DNA of 64,000 bases from Jacaranda mimosifolia (Eukaryota; Streptophyta; Magnoliopsida; Lamiales; Bignoniaceae): contig CM032121.1 of NCBI GenBank assembly GCA_018894105.1, positions 31,844,230-31,908,229 of the forward strand, written 5' to 3'. Shown piece by piece: positions 22,119-35,100 of the stretch. Position 1 is the stretch's first letter; every line of letters starts with the position of its first letter. Position numbers and translations under genes: made by a program. The notes beneath the pieces are model-generated. The model was not told the origin of the DNA. It saw only the letters and a program-made list of their open reading frames with translations, and searched no databases.

Positions 22119-24470
22119 CTTGCTAGTTGCTTGGCGGGATATTTTGATCGTTAAGAGTCGTCACTTTTTTATGGCGTGGGCCCCCCTTATGATGATGATG
22201 ATGATGATGCCATGGAAATCTGAAAGCAATCATAGATGAGTTATGTTGGAATATAATCATGCTAAATATGTAGCAATCCTACAAGAATACATGATTGGCG
22301 CAGCGATAAGCGCTATCCTCTTAAAAGCGGATTGGAAATCTTATTGACGATATTCGTGGCTATATGTACGGTCGGTTTGGTTCAAAAATCATGTCAAATT
22401 GAATTGAATCGAAAATTCAGTTGGATGTGGTTGGAGAATACAAAATCGAACTGGAACTATTTAAGAAGAAACAAACTACACCATTTGAAATCGATTATTA
22501 TCCGTGGTTAACTAATTAATCATTTTTTCAAAATAATTAAAATTTAATCAATAAAAGTATTAATTTTGATTCAATTTGATTCGATTCAATTTTATTGAAC
22601 CAAATTATTTTTAAAAAATTTAATTTCAGTGAACGAATCCTCATCAATTTAATAATTTCTCATCACAAAATCTATCATACAGCAAGCAAATACCACTTCA
22701 AAATTAACATTGTAATATATAATACTAACATGTACCCAGTGCTATGCACGGATTTTACCTTTTTCTTTTAATGTTTAAGTTCTTAATGAATAATATGTAC
22801 CTTATCTCCCCTTAGAAAAAATTCAACCAAATTTAATTTAAATAATTAATAATATATATGTAACTTTATAAATATTTTTCTAAAAATTTAATTTTGAAAT
22901 AGTTAGAAACTTTTTCATTGTTTAGGTTTGGTAAAAATAGTTTTTATTCAAATTAATAAAAATAAAAAGTATAATGTATACAAATCCTTCTCATTTAACA
23001 TAAAAGTAAGTTTTAATGCATAATTTTTTTATATATAAATATACCCAACTAATCAATAGCTTTAAGTCAAATTATTTTTAAAATCACTATGGATATTTTC
23101 AAAATAAAAAATTTTATTGAAGAAATTCTCTTGTATGTTTTTTACTGGTTGAAGACTGCATTCTTTTGTATATTTTATTAGTTGAAGATAATAAATGGTC
23201 CATATATTTATGTCAAGATTAACTAATGACACATTAAATCGAGAAAAAAGAAGAACTTTAATGGAGTTCATTTCATAGTATTACATTTTTTCAACCATTT
23301 AATTTATTTAAAAATTATATTAATTGATAACTAATAAATTTAATCCTAGTAGTAAGAAAAGAAAGCACTAGTTTGAGATGAGAGTTTGAGTTCTATTAGA
23401 TTTGTTGATCTTGTCAATTCTACATAATATAATTATGGAATGAAAATCGATTTGAAATTTACTTCTTGTTTTTCATATATGGTGATTATGAAAAACAATG
23501 ATTGTTGATTATATTATTTGTTAAATTATGATAGTAATGAAATATTCGATCTTTTTAATAACAACTAAGCCAATGCGACCCAAAAAAAGAAGAAGAAGAA
23601 TTTTTTGAAAAAAAAAAAAAAAAAGGCAATAGCTAATTGAAGTTCAAGCCTTAAATATAATATCATTAATAATTATGGTGGAAACTTATTATCCTAGAAG
23701 TTTGTTTTTTAAGGTAGATGTACATTACATATCAATTCATAATTCCAATCTTAAGATGAAGATCAATAAAAATAGAAAAACAATTTATTTTCAAAAGCAT
23801 GTTATATTTATATAAATTTAACACCCAAAAAACATGAATTGCTATCATACGGAGATGGTGAGATTGGGACCAAACTATTTGTGAATGTTCACAATATTTA
23901 TTTATTTATTTATTTTTAAATGCTATAGTTATATACATTTTTATGCTTTATTGAAATGTATACTTATTATAATTAAAAATATTTGAGATTTAAAATTTTT
24001 AGATAATATAATATTTAATTAAGTTGATACATACTTTTAATTTAATAATTTCAACTTACATCTTGAATTGTGTAATAATACAATATTATATATAGAATGG
24101 TGTCCTAGATTTAAATATATTATATATCACGAACTTTGTAAACTAATTATAATTTTTGATGATTGCAATATTACAACTTAATAAGATCATTTTATGAAAA
24201 TGTTAAATAAATCATTAGAATGTCCAAGAAATTCCACAATTGATATGCTTGTCCATCTAATTCAAAAATAAAATAAAAACATATAATAGAAAATTTTAAG
24301 AAATTCTTAGTGGGTTCTAAACCAATATTGGCCATTCACTGTGTTCACGCTAGGCCTAACTGACTCAAACAACTTTTCAGTCAAGACCATATTAGCTGGG
24401 CTTTGGGATGATAGTTTGTGCATGTCTCAAATTTGCCTCATATAGGATCAATTTTGAGATTCTAACACTC
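22119..24470. other. AT-rich intergenic, repeat-like, no gene
   Basis: No recognisable coding sequence. 22130-22220 holds a short GAT repeat. 22365-22650 reads like the ends of plant hAT-type MITEs (TTCGGTTCAATT-like words). Near 22730 starts a repeat end with CAGTGCTATGCACGGATTTT that recurs near 25965. Confidence 0.4.
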
Positions 24471-24926
24471 AATATAAAGAATATAAAATAACAACTCATA
24501 TTTTTGATTGGGGCGTGGTAGGGGTATAACAAATAGAGTTAGTAAATAAAAACCTACTATAATAATTCACAAAAAAATCATGTTGAATTAATATAAAAAA
24601 CTTTTAAAATAATTAAGTAGATGATTGACCTAAGCTCGATAACAATATTTTATTCTAGAAAACCTACAAAATTATGTCAAAAGTTAGTAAAGCACATATA
24701 ATACCCAATATAAAGAATATAAAATAACAACTCATATTTTTGATTGAGGTGTGGTAGGGGTATAACAAATAGAGTTAGTAAATAAAAACCTACTATAATA
24801 ATTCACAAAAAAATCATGTTGAATTAATAGAAAAAGCTTTTAAAATAATTAAGTAGATAGTTGACCTAAACTCAAGAACAATATTTTATTCCAGAAAACC
24901 TACAAAATTATGTCAAAAGTTAGTCA
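24471..24926. repeat. Tandem direct duplication, 236-bp period
   Basis: The block starting AATATAAAGAATATAAAATA at 24471 is repeated from 24707, with only scattered substitutions through AAAATTATGTCAAAAGTTAGT at about 24926. The copies have few differences, which indicates a fairly recent duplication compared with the older repeats around it. Confidence 0.85.
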
Positions 24927-25248
24927 ATTATATATATCTATATTGAATAATAATATAATTACAATTGATTATAAAAAATTATTTTATAAGATAAAAAAAT
25001 TAAGAAATTAATCACAAAAAAATTAAAATAAATTAAAATTTAGTTCAAATGCAACAAACACAAAATAACAATTTCATAATATAAATTTGTATACTTTGAT
25101 ATCTTTTTGGGCAATTCGAAGTCGGGTGTGTATGTGTGGAGTCATGCCGTAATTAAATTTCATTTAGCAAATTCCCTTCCTGTACACAAAATAAAAAGGT
25201 ATTCTTTTCTTTCTTTCTTTCTTCTTCTTTATTATTATTATTATTATT

Positions 25249-25279
<31 letters not shown>

Positions 25280-28190
25280 TGGTTATTAGAATGTTAGTGC
25301 AACAAATATCTAGTCCTGCCTATTTTACTTCAGGTCTCCCCACATCCTTACGGTCTTCCACCATATAAGATCATTAGTCATCTCCATACATACAGATATG
25401 ACTAATATAAAAACCCACACCTTATAATGAAATTACATACAAGATGCACACGGATTAAAATTACATATTAAATAGCAAGAAGTTGTTCTTACTTACCTGA
25501 AAAAATTATTCATGAGATGCTTGGAAGACTTGATGAGATATACTTGCAATTTGGATGTACTTTTACTAATCAAATTGTATTTGGATTCCACCTCTTTATA
25601 TATGTGTATGCGCATAGAAGAATTTTAATCTATCTAAACATCTTTGACATTATCTTATCAATCATATGAAAGAGATAATATCAAATTTGATTCAGTAACT
25701 GAAAACTCAAAAAAGAAATCTTTTATCTAATAAAGATTTTTTTTTTTCAAACAGAATACATCCATATCAATTAGAGATAAATAAGAATAAATATCTTTAA
25801 AAATGAATAAACAATATCAAACAATAAATGAAAGTTTTTTAGTTGAATTAAAATACTCAAAATTTTAAGAATTTGCCATTTGGCGAAAATTACACAATTA
25901 GAATTAAAATTGCACAATTATGGGTCCCTCATCATTCTGCTATATATAATAGTACTAGCATTATTCCCGTGCTATGCACGAATTCTTTAAAATTATTATA
26001 TATTAATGTAATTATTAAATTATAAATATAATTAAAAATAACAATATAAAAATAAAATTATCGCAAAAAATGATCAAATAATTAGTAAAACGTAAATTTA
26101 AGATTATTCAGTGAGAAGTTAAAAGAATATTCTAAACTTCCAAAAATAAAAGTCTATGAATATGATTACATATTTTATTAAAAAGGAAAAAACAATATGC
26201 AACCAAACACTAATAGATAGTTGCATTAAACAATAAAAGTATATGAGAAGGATATAAAACACAAGATTGTTGGCTTAAAAGTTATTGAAAAAAAAATTAA
26301 ATTATAATACTTTAAAATTACGTTAGACTTAAAAGACAATGAATATATATTAAGTTAAGACTTAAAATATAAACTATTAGATAATATATTAGCTGCCAAG
26401 AATTTAAAAAATTTCTTATTTAATTTTAATTTTTGAATAAAAATCAATTAAACCAAGACAAAACTATGATAGTAAAGAAAAAAAATTCAAAAAATAAAAT
26501 AAATATATAAAATAATTATAAAGTTAAAATCAATATTAGTATATAAGTTAAACCTTTTATTGACTCATAGTTTAGTTATCCAATAATTAAGTGAAGAAAA
26601 GAATTAAGAATATATTGATAAAATAATATTTAAAATTTTTAAAAATAGTACGAATTATCCATACTTATAAATACACAACTACATATATATGAATAAAAAA
26701 TAAAAATTAAATGATATACTTTTGCAATATAAATATTCAAAAAGTGAAACAAACTTTACAAATACAAAAACCAAAAAATAGATCTTATCCTATAAAATTA
26801 TAAACTTAGAAAATAAAAAATAAGAGAATTTAAAAATAAATTACAAAATCTAACAAATAAATTAATAACTTAATTCAAAGAATGAATTAAAGGATACTAA
26901 ATGTATAACAATTTAAATAAAATAAAAATTAACTAACAAAATTTATCAATAATTGAAGGTAAAAATATAATTAATAAAAATAAAATAAAATTAAAAGATA
27001 TTAAGAGCAATGAATATATATCTCATCTCGTAAAATTATAAAATTAAAAGAACAAAAAAAAATTAAAAAAATTAAAAAATGAATCGATAACTTAAACAAA
27101 GTAATAAACAAAAAAGATAATAAAAATTTACAAAGTTAATAACAATAAAAGTTAATAGACTTTATCTATGGTTGAAAAGAAAATTATAGCATTCAAATCC
27201 AAAAAATCTCTTCCATCATGTATGTAACAACCCTTTAAAAAAAAAAGAAATAAAAAAAGTGAAAAATAAAATCAAACAATCAATAAACAATTTGAAGAAT
27301 AAAATAAAGAGGCAGACAAAGAGATAGAGGGACAAAAATTCTAGAAAATGAGGAGGCACATAAAGAATAGAGTGAAAAAATGCTAGAAACTGAAAGTATT
27401 AATAAAATAACTTTTGAAATACTTTATATATAGTGTATAGATATGAATTAATTATTAAAGATAAGAAAAAATTATGAAAAACTTATCAAACTATAGAATT
27501 CAAATGATCCAGGTATCTTCCACATATTGAGAGTAGAGATGAAAGAGATTTTGTAGATAAAATGAAATAATTTTTTTGGTATTTTAGATAAACAAAGAAT
27601 AATTTGTTCTAATCAACAAATGATTTCAAAAATCTAGATATCTTTAAAAGGAATAAATACTTTCAATTTAATTATCAAAAATCAATTTTTAAATTTAATT
27701 AAAAAGCTCAAAATTCTAAGAATTTAAAATTTGATCAACTCGTTCTGCTATAAAATAATTGTAGAATAATAAAATTTATATATAAAATAAATAAAATATT
27801 TATCTAATATTGTGATAAAATATATTTATAAGATAGAATTTTGTGATAAGAGTACTTAAGATGATGCTTATAAAATATTTTTTAAATTATAAACTTATTT
27901 AGTGAGATAAAAATATGATTATACATATTTTTTGAATTGTCTTATGAGACAGAAATCTATATCACAATTCTGGATAAACACAACATGATATTTTAGTTAT
28001 AATAGATAAGTTGATCGTATTAAAATCAAATATAAAAGTAAATAAACAACCAATGAAAAGTTTTCAACTGAATTAAAAATACTCAAAATTCTAATAATTT
28101 GACATTTGGCCAAAATTGGACAATTAGAATCAAAATTGTATAATTGTGGGTCTCATACCGTTGTGCTATATATAATAGTATAGATTCCCA
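24927..28190. repeat. AT-rich repeats with recurring ends (unclassified)
   Basis: A conserved left-end-like word, CCCGTGCTATGCACGAATTC, stands at about 25970, and a similar one at 22737. A conserved right-end-like block, with ACAATTAGAATxAAAATTG then GTGGGTC and CTATATATAATAGTA, stands at about 25890-25965 and again at 28110-28185; a weaker copy is near 53340-53400. This suggests two adjacent copies (about 22730-25960 and 25965-28185) of one AT-rich non-coding element. The interior encodes nothing recognisable. I cannot assign a superfamily. Confidence 0.4.
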
Positions 28191-28407
28191 TTTCACACCA
28201 AAATTAAAAATACATCAAGCAAGCAATATCTCCATCTCATATCATATTTACTGAATCATTATGAATAATGTAACTTCAAAATTAAGAATGTGCCAAGCAA
28301 TTAAGATGAAGACACAAATCAAGCTAAAAAAATTAAAATACTTCCAGTCAAACTAACATTCATCTAATTCTCACCACCAATTAATATAAAAATACAAGTT
28401 TTCTCCA

Positions 28408-28445
<38 letters not shown>

Positions 28446-31400
28446 CCTTAAATCAAAAGTTGGACAATCAACTAAATTTTTCAAATTTTATTTTTAAAAT
28501 TATTAATTTTCCTTTTTAAATTAAACCAATTCGGTTTGATTAACTGAACTGCACATAATAAGTAACTAATCGAACCATTTTTTGCTAAAATAACCACATT
28601 ATTAAGGAACCTGTTTGGATGATTTTTTTTTTCTCGGTTCAATTCGGATATTCAATTTGATTTTTTAGTTTTTTTTGTTCACCCAGAACTATATGAATAT
28701 ATAGTTTATTTTTGAAAGAGTAAATGATCTAACGAACTAGTGCTATATGAAAAGCAATCAAAAAAGAAATGATTTAAACAACAAAATAAATAAATAAGTA
28801 AATAAAATAAATCAGAATAATATTTTTTTACGATAACCTTAGACATATAATAGATTATTAAGTAATCATATTATTTGAAAAGGACTTTTTTATTAAATTC
28901 TTTTTATTTATACACACTCACGCACATTACGTATCCGTTAGAATTCGAAAACCTGAAATATACCACATGAGGCGGAGAACTAGACTATTGCACTCTATTT
29001 TGAATAGATTTTCTATGGGTCTAATGGTTTAGTTTTTATCTAATGTCATGTATGCTTCTATATTGCAATATGTGGCAATTTATTCTGGCAAAGAAAGAGA
29101 GAAGAATTAGATAATTATCCCTTTCACAAATTAAATACTTTAATCATCATTTTAATTTGTTTAACCTTAACATCTAATTTTGTTTAACATCTTCCCTTCA
29201 ATAAAATGAGATAACTAGATTTGGCCCGGCACATGATACTATCAAGATTGTTGTGCTCCTATTTTGCAATTCAAACTATAATCACTTCCGTAAAAGCAAA
29301 AACTTAACCAGGATATTGATTAGTGCCCCTAGAGATATATATACCACACCATTTGTACCTAAAACTTGTTAGATGACTTGTGTCAGGTTCAATTTTCTTA
29401 ATAGATTGTTTGAATGAGCTTATAAATTTCTCAAAATACCTTATAAGATTATTAACAACATAAATCCAATGCTTTCCAGCAAATAGCAAGTGTTCAGCTC
29501 CAACTTCTTTCAAGCTATTGAAACTCTGGAATGACTTAAAAAAAAAAAAGACATCCAGTATGTCAACATCATACGTTGTTAATTCTTTCAGGTTCTCATA
29601 GTACTTAGAAGCCTTAAGACTACCTCGAAGAACTAGCAGAAGCCTCAAGACTACCTCGAAAAACTGGCAAAACCCCCCACAGCAGCTGAGGGAGCCCAGT
29701 TTTGACGCTGCAATGGCTAAAATCTGAACCTAATCTCTATCAAAATACAGGTCAACACCTCTCCAGTTTAATACCAGAAATTTTTAATGTCCTAAAATCT
29801 GAACCTGATACCTAAAAGTATATGAATCAACAGTACTCTCCAATTTAACATCACAAATTCTAATACCCTAGAAACCTCCGCAAAGCTCGTTACTGATTAA
29901 GTTATGCGACAACAACTAGAACCAGCCATACTCTATAAAGTTTCTTGACTAATACAAGCGTTTTGAAGGCCGGAGTTTCCTTAAAGAAACCCAAATTTGA
30001 CTGTTAATTTTCACCGTCGGGAAAACAAACTTACAACTAAACAAATGGCCTGTAAACACAAACGGGTGGATTTGGTAGGATAAAAAAGAGGGACGGGACG
30101 CGGAGGGGGGGGGGGGGGGTAGATTTAAAATTTACAACTAAAAGTTAATGATAATAGTTAATTATGAATTGTTTGGAAAAAGATACGTTGTTCTAGAACT
30201 AATCACTAATGTAATTTGTAAATTGAAAATCTAGTCAATACAAAATTGTCAACATATGAGAGTGGCTCTTAAGGTTTTGTCTTCGTGAGAAAAACAATGC
30301 AAAGTGAATGTGTGGGCTACCCGTCATCCAACACTTGTTCTATACCTACTAATAAGATTAAGCAATATTTGCAAATTACAAGAGAATTACGAAGTGGATC
30401 CACGAAAATTCAACTCCGAAAAATCCAACAAAATGAGACCCGGGCATTGTCTGTTACTGCAGGAGAGTCATTTCAAGTAAAGCATCAATGGTCATAAACG
30501 AGACAATTTACCAGTCCAACCATACAGCCCAAAAGGGCGAAATGCCAACGGATAAACGAGCCTCGAATCGAATCCTATGCGGGATTAATGTCAGTTCTAA
30601 TTAAATGTCAACCTACCTGATCGGTCCTCAAAATTTCATGTGGAGGATATTTCGCTTGCACCTAAAAATTCGTCTAGCAAGAGACAAGAAAGATTTAAGT
30701 TACGATATAACTCATGTCACCTTCTTTCATGTTTGATGAGGTTTCTTTTCGAACTATTGCAAATAGTCCGAAATGCATTTTAGCTTTAACTATGTGCCAA
30801 AGTCATGCTTCCGCCCACATCACTATTTGATGTTTCTTGATCCTCTTTTGCTATACCACTTGGACACCCAACTTATTATAAATTGTATCACTTAAAACAC
30901 AATTTACAATTGAGAAAACTGAAAATACGTACAGCTTAGAATGATGATGAAAAGTTAACCAACATAGATTTCGGATCCAAGTGGCTATAGGACAGAATCA
31001 GGAGACTATGCAAATTAAAGGGTTCATAATTTAAGGTAGGATAATGGTTTACCTGAACTGGCATAGTGAGCTTAAATTACGCCACAAAACTTGATACTGG
31101 TTGAAAAGTCAAGGGCAAAAAACTACGGTACATGGAACAAAAAGAAAGAGTGGGTTTGAATGACCGCCAAACGAATGACATTGAGGCTGTGGCTCTCCAG
31201 ACTATATAGTTTTCAGACTGTAGTGGCTTCCGTAAGAAGTACAAAACCTAAACTAAAATGCACAAAAGATTTCATCGACACTTTGAGTGGAGAAAGCAAT
31301 TATGAGACATTCTTCATCAATACGTCTTCAGTTTGGATTTACCGGAACTGATCAATATAAGCACATGCATTTCCTTAAAAAGGGTTACCAAACAAAATAT

Positions 31401-32160
31401 CAGCAACTGCTGCATTTTTTTAGCCAGATTGCATATGGGCCCAAGTCCAGGTCTTTCCTGGTCCACGCATTGAGAGGCCTAATTAAGCATTCCAACAACC
31501 ATTTTCTCAAAGACCTGAATGCAGACTGATAAGTGATGACACAAAAGCCCTGGGCTCCATGGTCCAGTCTAAATTTCGTAGAAACCAGTAGTCAACATCC
31601 ATGACTTTCACTAGCATTTCTCAGCCTTGCTCACAGTACATATCACAGACCTGTTGTTTCTCGATTCCTATGCACTCCAGTGACACTACACTTCTTCAGA
31701 TAGAGGTAGAATTTGATCACAATCCACTAGAACTAGAAGTCCATTGTGCTTAATATATTCCTCATGTCCTTCACAAGCCTTTTGCTCACAGCATCAACAT
31801 TCAGCAGAAACAGATTTGCCTGACATCGCACATAGAACATATGCCAAGCAACAATATGACGGGTGAGAAGCAAAAACTGGCACATGTTTCTCAATTCCAC
31901 ATGTTACATTGAAACACTTAAACAAAATGCTGAACTTTTTCAGAGACAAAGCATTCAAATAATCAACCTGCCTTGTGAAAAATCAGAGATTGCAGTGGAG
32001 TTCTGAACCATATCATCTCCATCTATGCGCTCATCAAAAACTGGCATATGTTTCTCAATTCCACACTAAAACAAAATGGTGAACATTTTCAGGCACAGGG
32101 AATACAAATAATCAACCTGCCTTGTGAAAAATCAGGGATTGCAGCGGAGGTCTAAACCAT
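28191..32160. other. Intergenic, no convincing gene
   Basis: Frames at 29648-29304 (minus), 30285-30497, 31160-31351 and 31287-31529 (plus) are not recognised and show no splice context I trust. A run of about 17 G stands at 30103-30119 and a TA repeat at about 28409-28432. The right part, from about 31500, probably holds the 3' UTR of the SAP-domain gene and a partial duplication of its last exon. Confidence 0.4.
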
Positions 32161-32178
32161 ATTATCTCCATCTATGCG
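31871..32178. repeat. Tandem duplication reaching into the end of the SAP-gene coding sequence
   Basis: The block from CAAAAACTGG at 31871 to TCTATGCG at 32029 recurs from 32035 to 32178 with about 85-90% identity by eye and one gap of about 15 bases. The right copy contains the stop codon and last codons of the minus-strand gene (stop at 32162-32164). The left copy lies wholly 3' of the gene. Confidence 0.85.
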
Positions 32179-35100
32179 TGTCAGTAAGCGACGAGTAATG
32201 CGGTGGGTGATTGTCCATTAATTTAGGGAAGTGGTTAAACTGTCTAGGTTCACATACACCCTTAGAATGTGAATAACGAGGGTCAATAGAACTGCCATGA
32301 TTAAATTCTTTCCATTCTGAACTAGGCTTCAGAATCGAATTACGAAGAGGGTATGAGCAAGGGAATCTAGCAGTAGATGCAGAAACTCTATGAGAAGGGA
32401 AATGATGCAGTTCTGTTGGGAAAACATCCGACTGAAAGTGGTAAAAAGTTTGGGAAGTATAATTGTATGGCAAAGATGGGGGTTCACTAATTTTGTTGGA
32501 TTGGATTGGGTTTTGATGTCTCGTGTGAGATGCAGAACCTCTCATGTGTCCACCTTTTTTAGAATTTAATGTTCGAAAAGGAGTAAAATTTTGGCAAGGA
32601 TTCCCTTTCTTGTTTTTGGCCACCTTCCCATGTTCGTTTACACAATTCTTCTTTGCATGAGTTGTCTCTCTTGTTCCAGATGGACCTAAGTGATGGAAAT
32701 GCTTGGAATGTTTGGCACCTATCACCAGACAACAAATCGGTACTGAAGTAGTGCTTGAGGTACATTGTGAAAGGAATAAAAACAATATAAATCCAGACAT
32801 TCCCTCTAGCTTGCAATGCACAGCTTACATTTGTATGTTGAGGATTTATTGGTCTTAGTTGGTGCTCTTGTCTTTCTCATAGCTCTTATGGTTCTTGCTG
32901 CAGCCCCTCGTTTGTGCTTCTCTGCAAGTACTTCCAATCTTTCTTTTTCATTCTTCCAATGCTGATACAGAAGAAGGATTTAATATGCAAGTTTTACGAG
33001 CATTATTAAACTGTAAGATGCAATTTTGCTAGGTCAAATGAGTTCACCTGTCTAAATGTCTTCAATTTATAGAGGTTGCGGCCCTTCACAAGTAAAGGGA
33101 ATAGGGGATCTAGTTTCTTGGTCCCTATACTCCATAGCACTTCAACCTGGCTTAACATCCAGAATCAAAAGAAAGTTGGACACAAAAGAAATAAACAAAG
33201 ACTGCTAAAAAGATCAAAAAGGTATTTACTCCTCCAAGATTAACCTTTTGGCTTTGAATTTCGAAGCCCTATCTCCTAAACAAAATTGGTCTTACCGTGA
33301 AAGTATGTTGTTGTCTGGCAGCACCATAGCTTTCCTTAATAACCCTCCCAGCTACAGTCCTTTTCCCCAGATGACTTCCCCTTCTTGTCATTTTGTCAAA
33401 TCTGTTCCAGCAAACGTGATCAGTTGAAAAAAAAAAAAAATTAAATTATATCAAACGATATAACAGTAATAGACCAGTTGCGATTTCATACGTCTTATAT
33501 ACTTTCTGCTTGAACAAAACAACATCTCCTTTGCACACATCACCTGGACAGAAGAGCACCAAGGAAGTGAAAACCAAACAAAAGCAACAAAATTTTCAGA
33601 CAAATCAAAAAAATATACAGGCTGAAAAGAAGCACCAGTGCAGTCAATTACAAATGATGATCTGGGATAGAATGATTCACCATTTCCATCTTTCAACCTG
33701 TGGGAGAAAATTCACGTTGATGTTACTTCATACACTGAAGACAAAAAAATTATGCAACCTTACTCATACTAATATATATGACCCCTTTAAGGCTATCATG
33801 GCCTTCACAAAACTATAAGCACTTTGATGAGGAATTGAACTCCAAAGACGGCCGTAGTATGTATTTAGTATGAGTTAATCTACAAGGAATTTAATTCTCA
33901 ATGTGCAAATGTAAACAGGTTTTGCATGCCAATGCAATTTGTTTCCCATAGGAAACCTTAAAATGAATAGTCATGTTGTCACATAAAGAGATGTGCTCTG
34001 GAGTACAACTAGACATACAGAATCATAGGTATCTCATGTCAAACTAAAGCAACAAAGGTGCGATCGCTTTATTTGTTAAAAGATACTTCTCAAACATTTA
34101 GGAAATTCGTTAATCTGAGAATAGATGCAGAACTGAGAAACTAACACTCTATTTGGTTTCATTTCCAAATACGTTTTCACCCTTTTTTAACTATTTGGAA
34201 ATGAATTATCAACAATTTTTCACCATTTTCCCACAAAATCCCAACTCATTTTTAATTTAAAATGCATTTTCCAATAACCTATATATCTTCTCCAAATAAC
34301 TTATATATTTTCTCTTTCTATTTTCATTATTATTATCTCCCTCCACCTAACTGAACCCTATGCAATCATTATTTTTCAAACAACATATGCAAATACAAAC
34401 TCATTTTAAACTCTTTTCCTCTAACTATTTTTTCAAATTTTAAAAATGCTGAAAATGGAAAATAAAAATAAAAACATAACCAAATGCGCCCTAGGAAATT
34501 TAAACAGATGGGTTCAATCATCAGGTACACAAGGAAGCTAAAGGCATATATGAAAAATATCCAAATCTTCAAGTCATTCACAGCATACAAAGAATTAAAC
34601 ATTCTACTTCTAAAGTAAATTGTCAAACTCCAAAAACGAAAAAGAATGAAATAGGCAGAGCACCAAGAAGGGGGTTACAATGGGAAAGCCAGAAACTGAA
34701 ACAAGGTTAATTTAAAATATGAAAGCAACTCAATAATGTGTAATGCAGATTGTCAAAGAGCAAGTGCACAACAAATATACTAAAATTAGTGAATTAAACT
34801 CTAGTTTATGTTTTATTTGGAGAGCACCAAAATGGTTTAATGTTTTATTTGGAGACCACCAAAATATTCTTACTTGGAAAATCTACTTGCTTATTATTTG
34901 TTTATGCATGTACTACTTTGAGGAAGATGATATCATTATCTCTACAAATCAATTAGACCTCACCATGAATTTTCTAACCAAAGGAGATTTCTAGTCCAAA
35001 GAAACTTGAGAGAGAAATCCAGATATTGTGCATATATATAGAAAAATTCACAATGGAGCCTGAGATATTCATAAGAGAAGTGAGAGTTATATTTTGGTAT

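Noticed and set aside
29304..29648. A 114-codon minus-strand frame, the longest unassigned frame of the middle region
   Set aside because: The peptide has no motif I recognise, contains a codon run from an A-tract, and has no flanking exons. It cannot be supported as a gene.
30103..30119. G run (and the C run at about 57678-57694) as possible G-quadruplex regulators
   Set aside because: They are uninterrupted homopolymers in non-coding DNA with no link to a promoter; slippage is the simpler explanation, and assembly error is possible.
34743..34994. A possible copia reverse-transcriptase YVDD-like motif in intron 3 of the SAP gene
   Set aside because: Only a few residues resemble the motif, and the neighbouring conserved blocks are absent.
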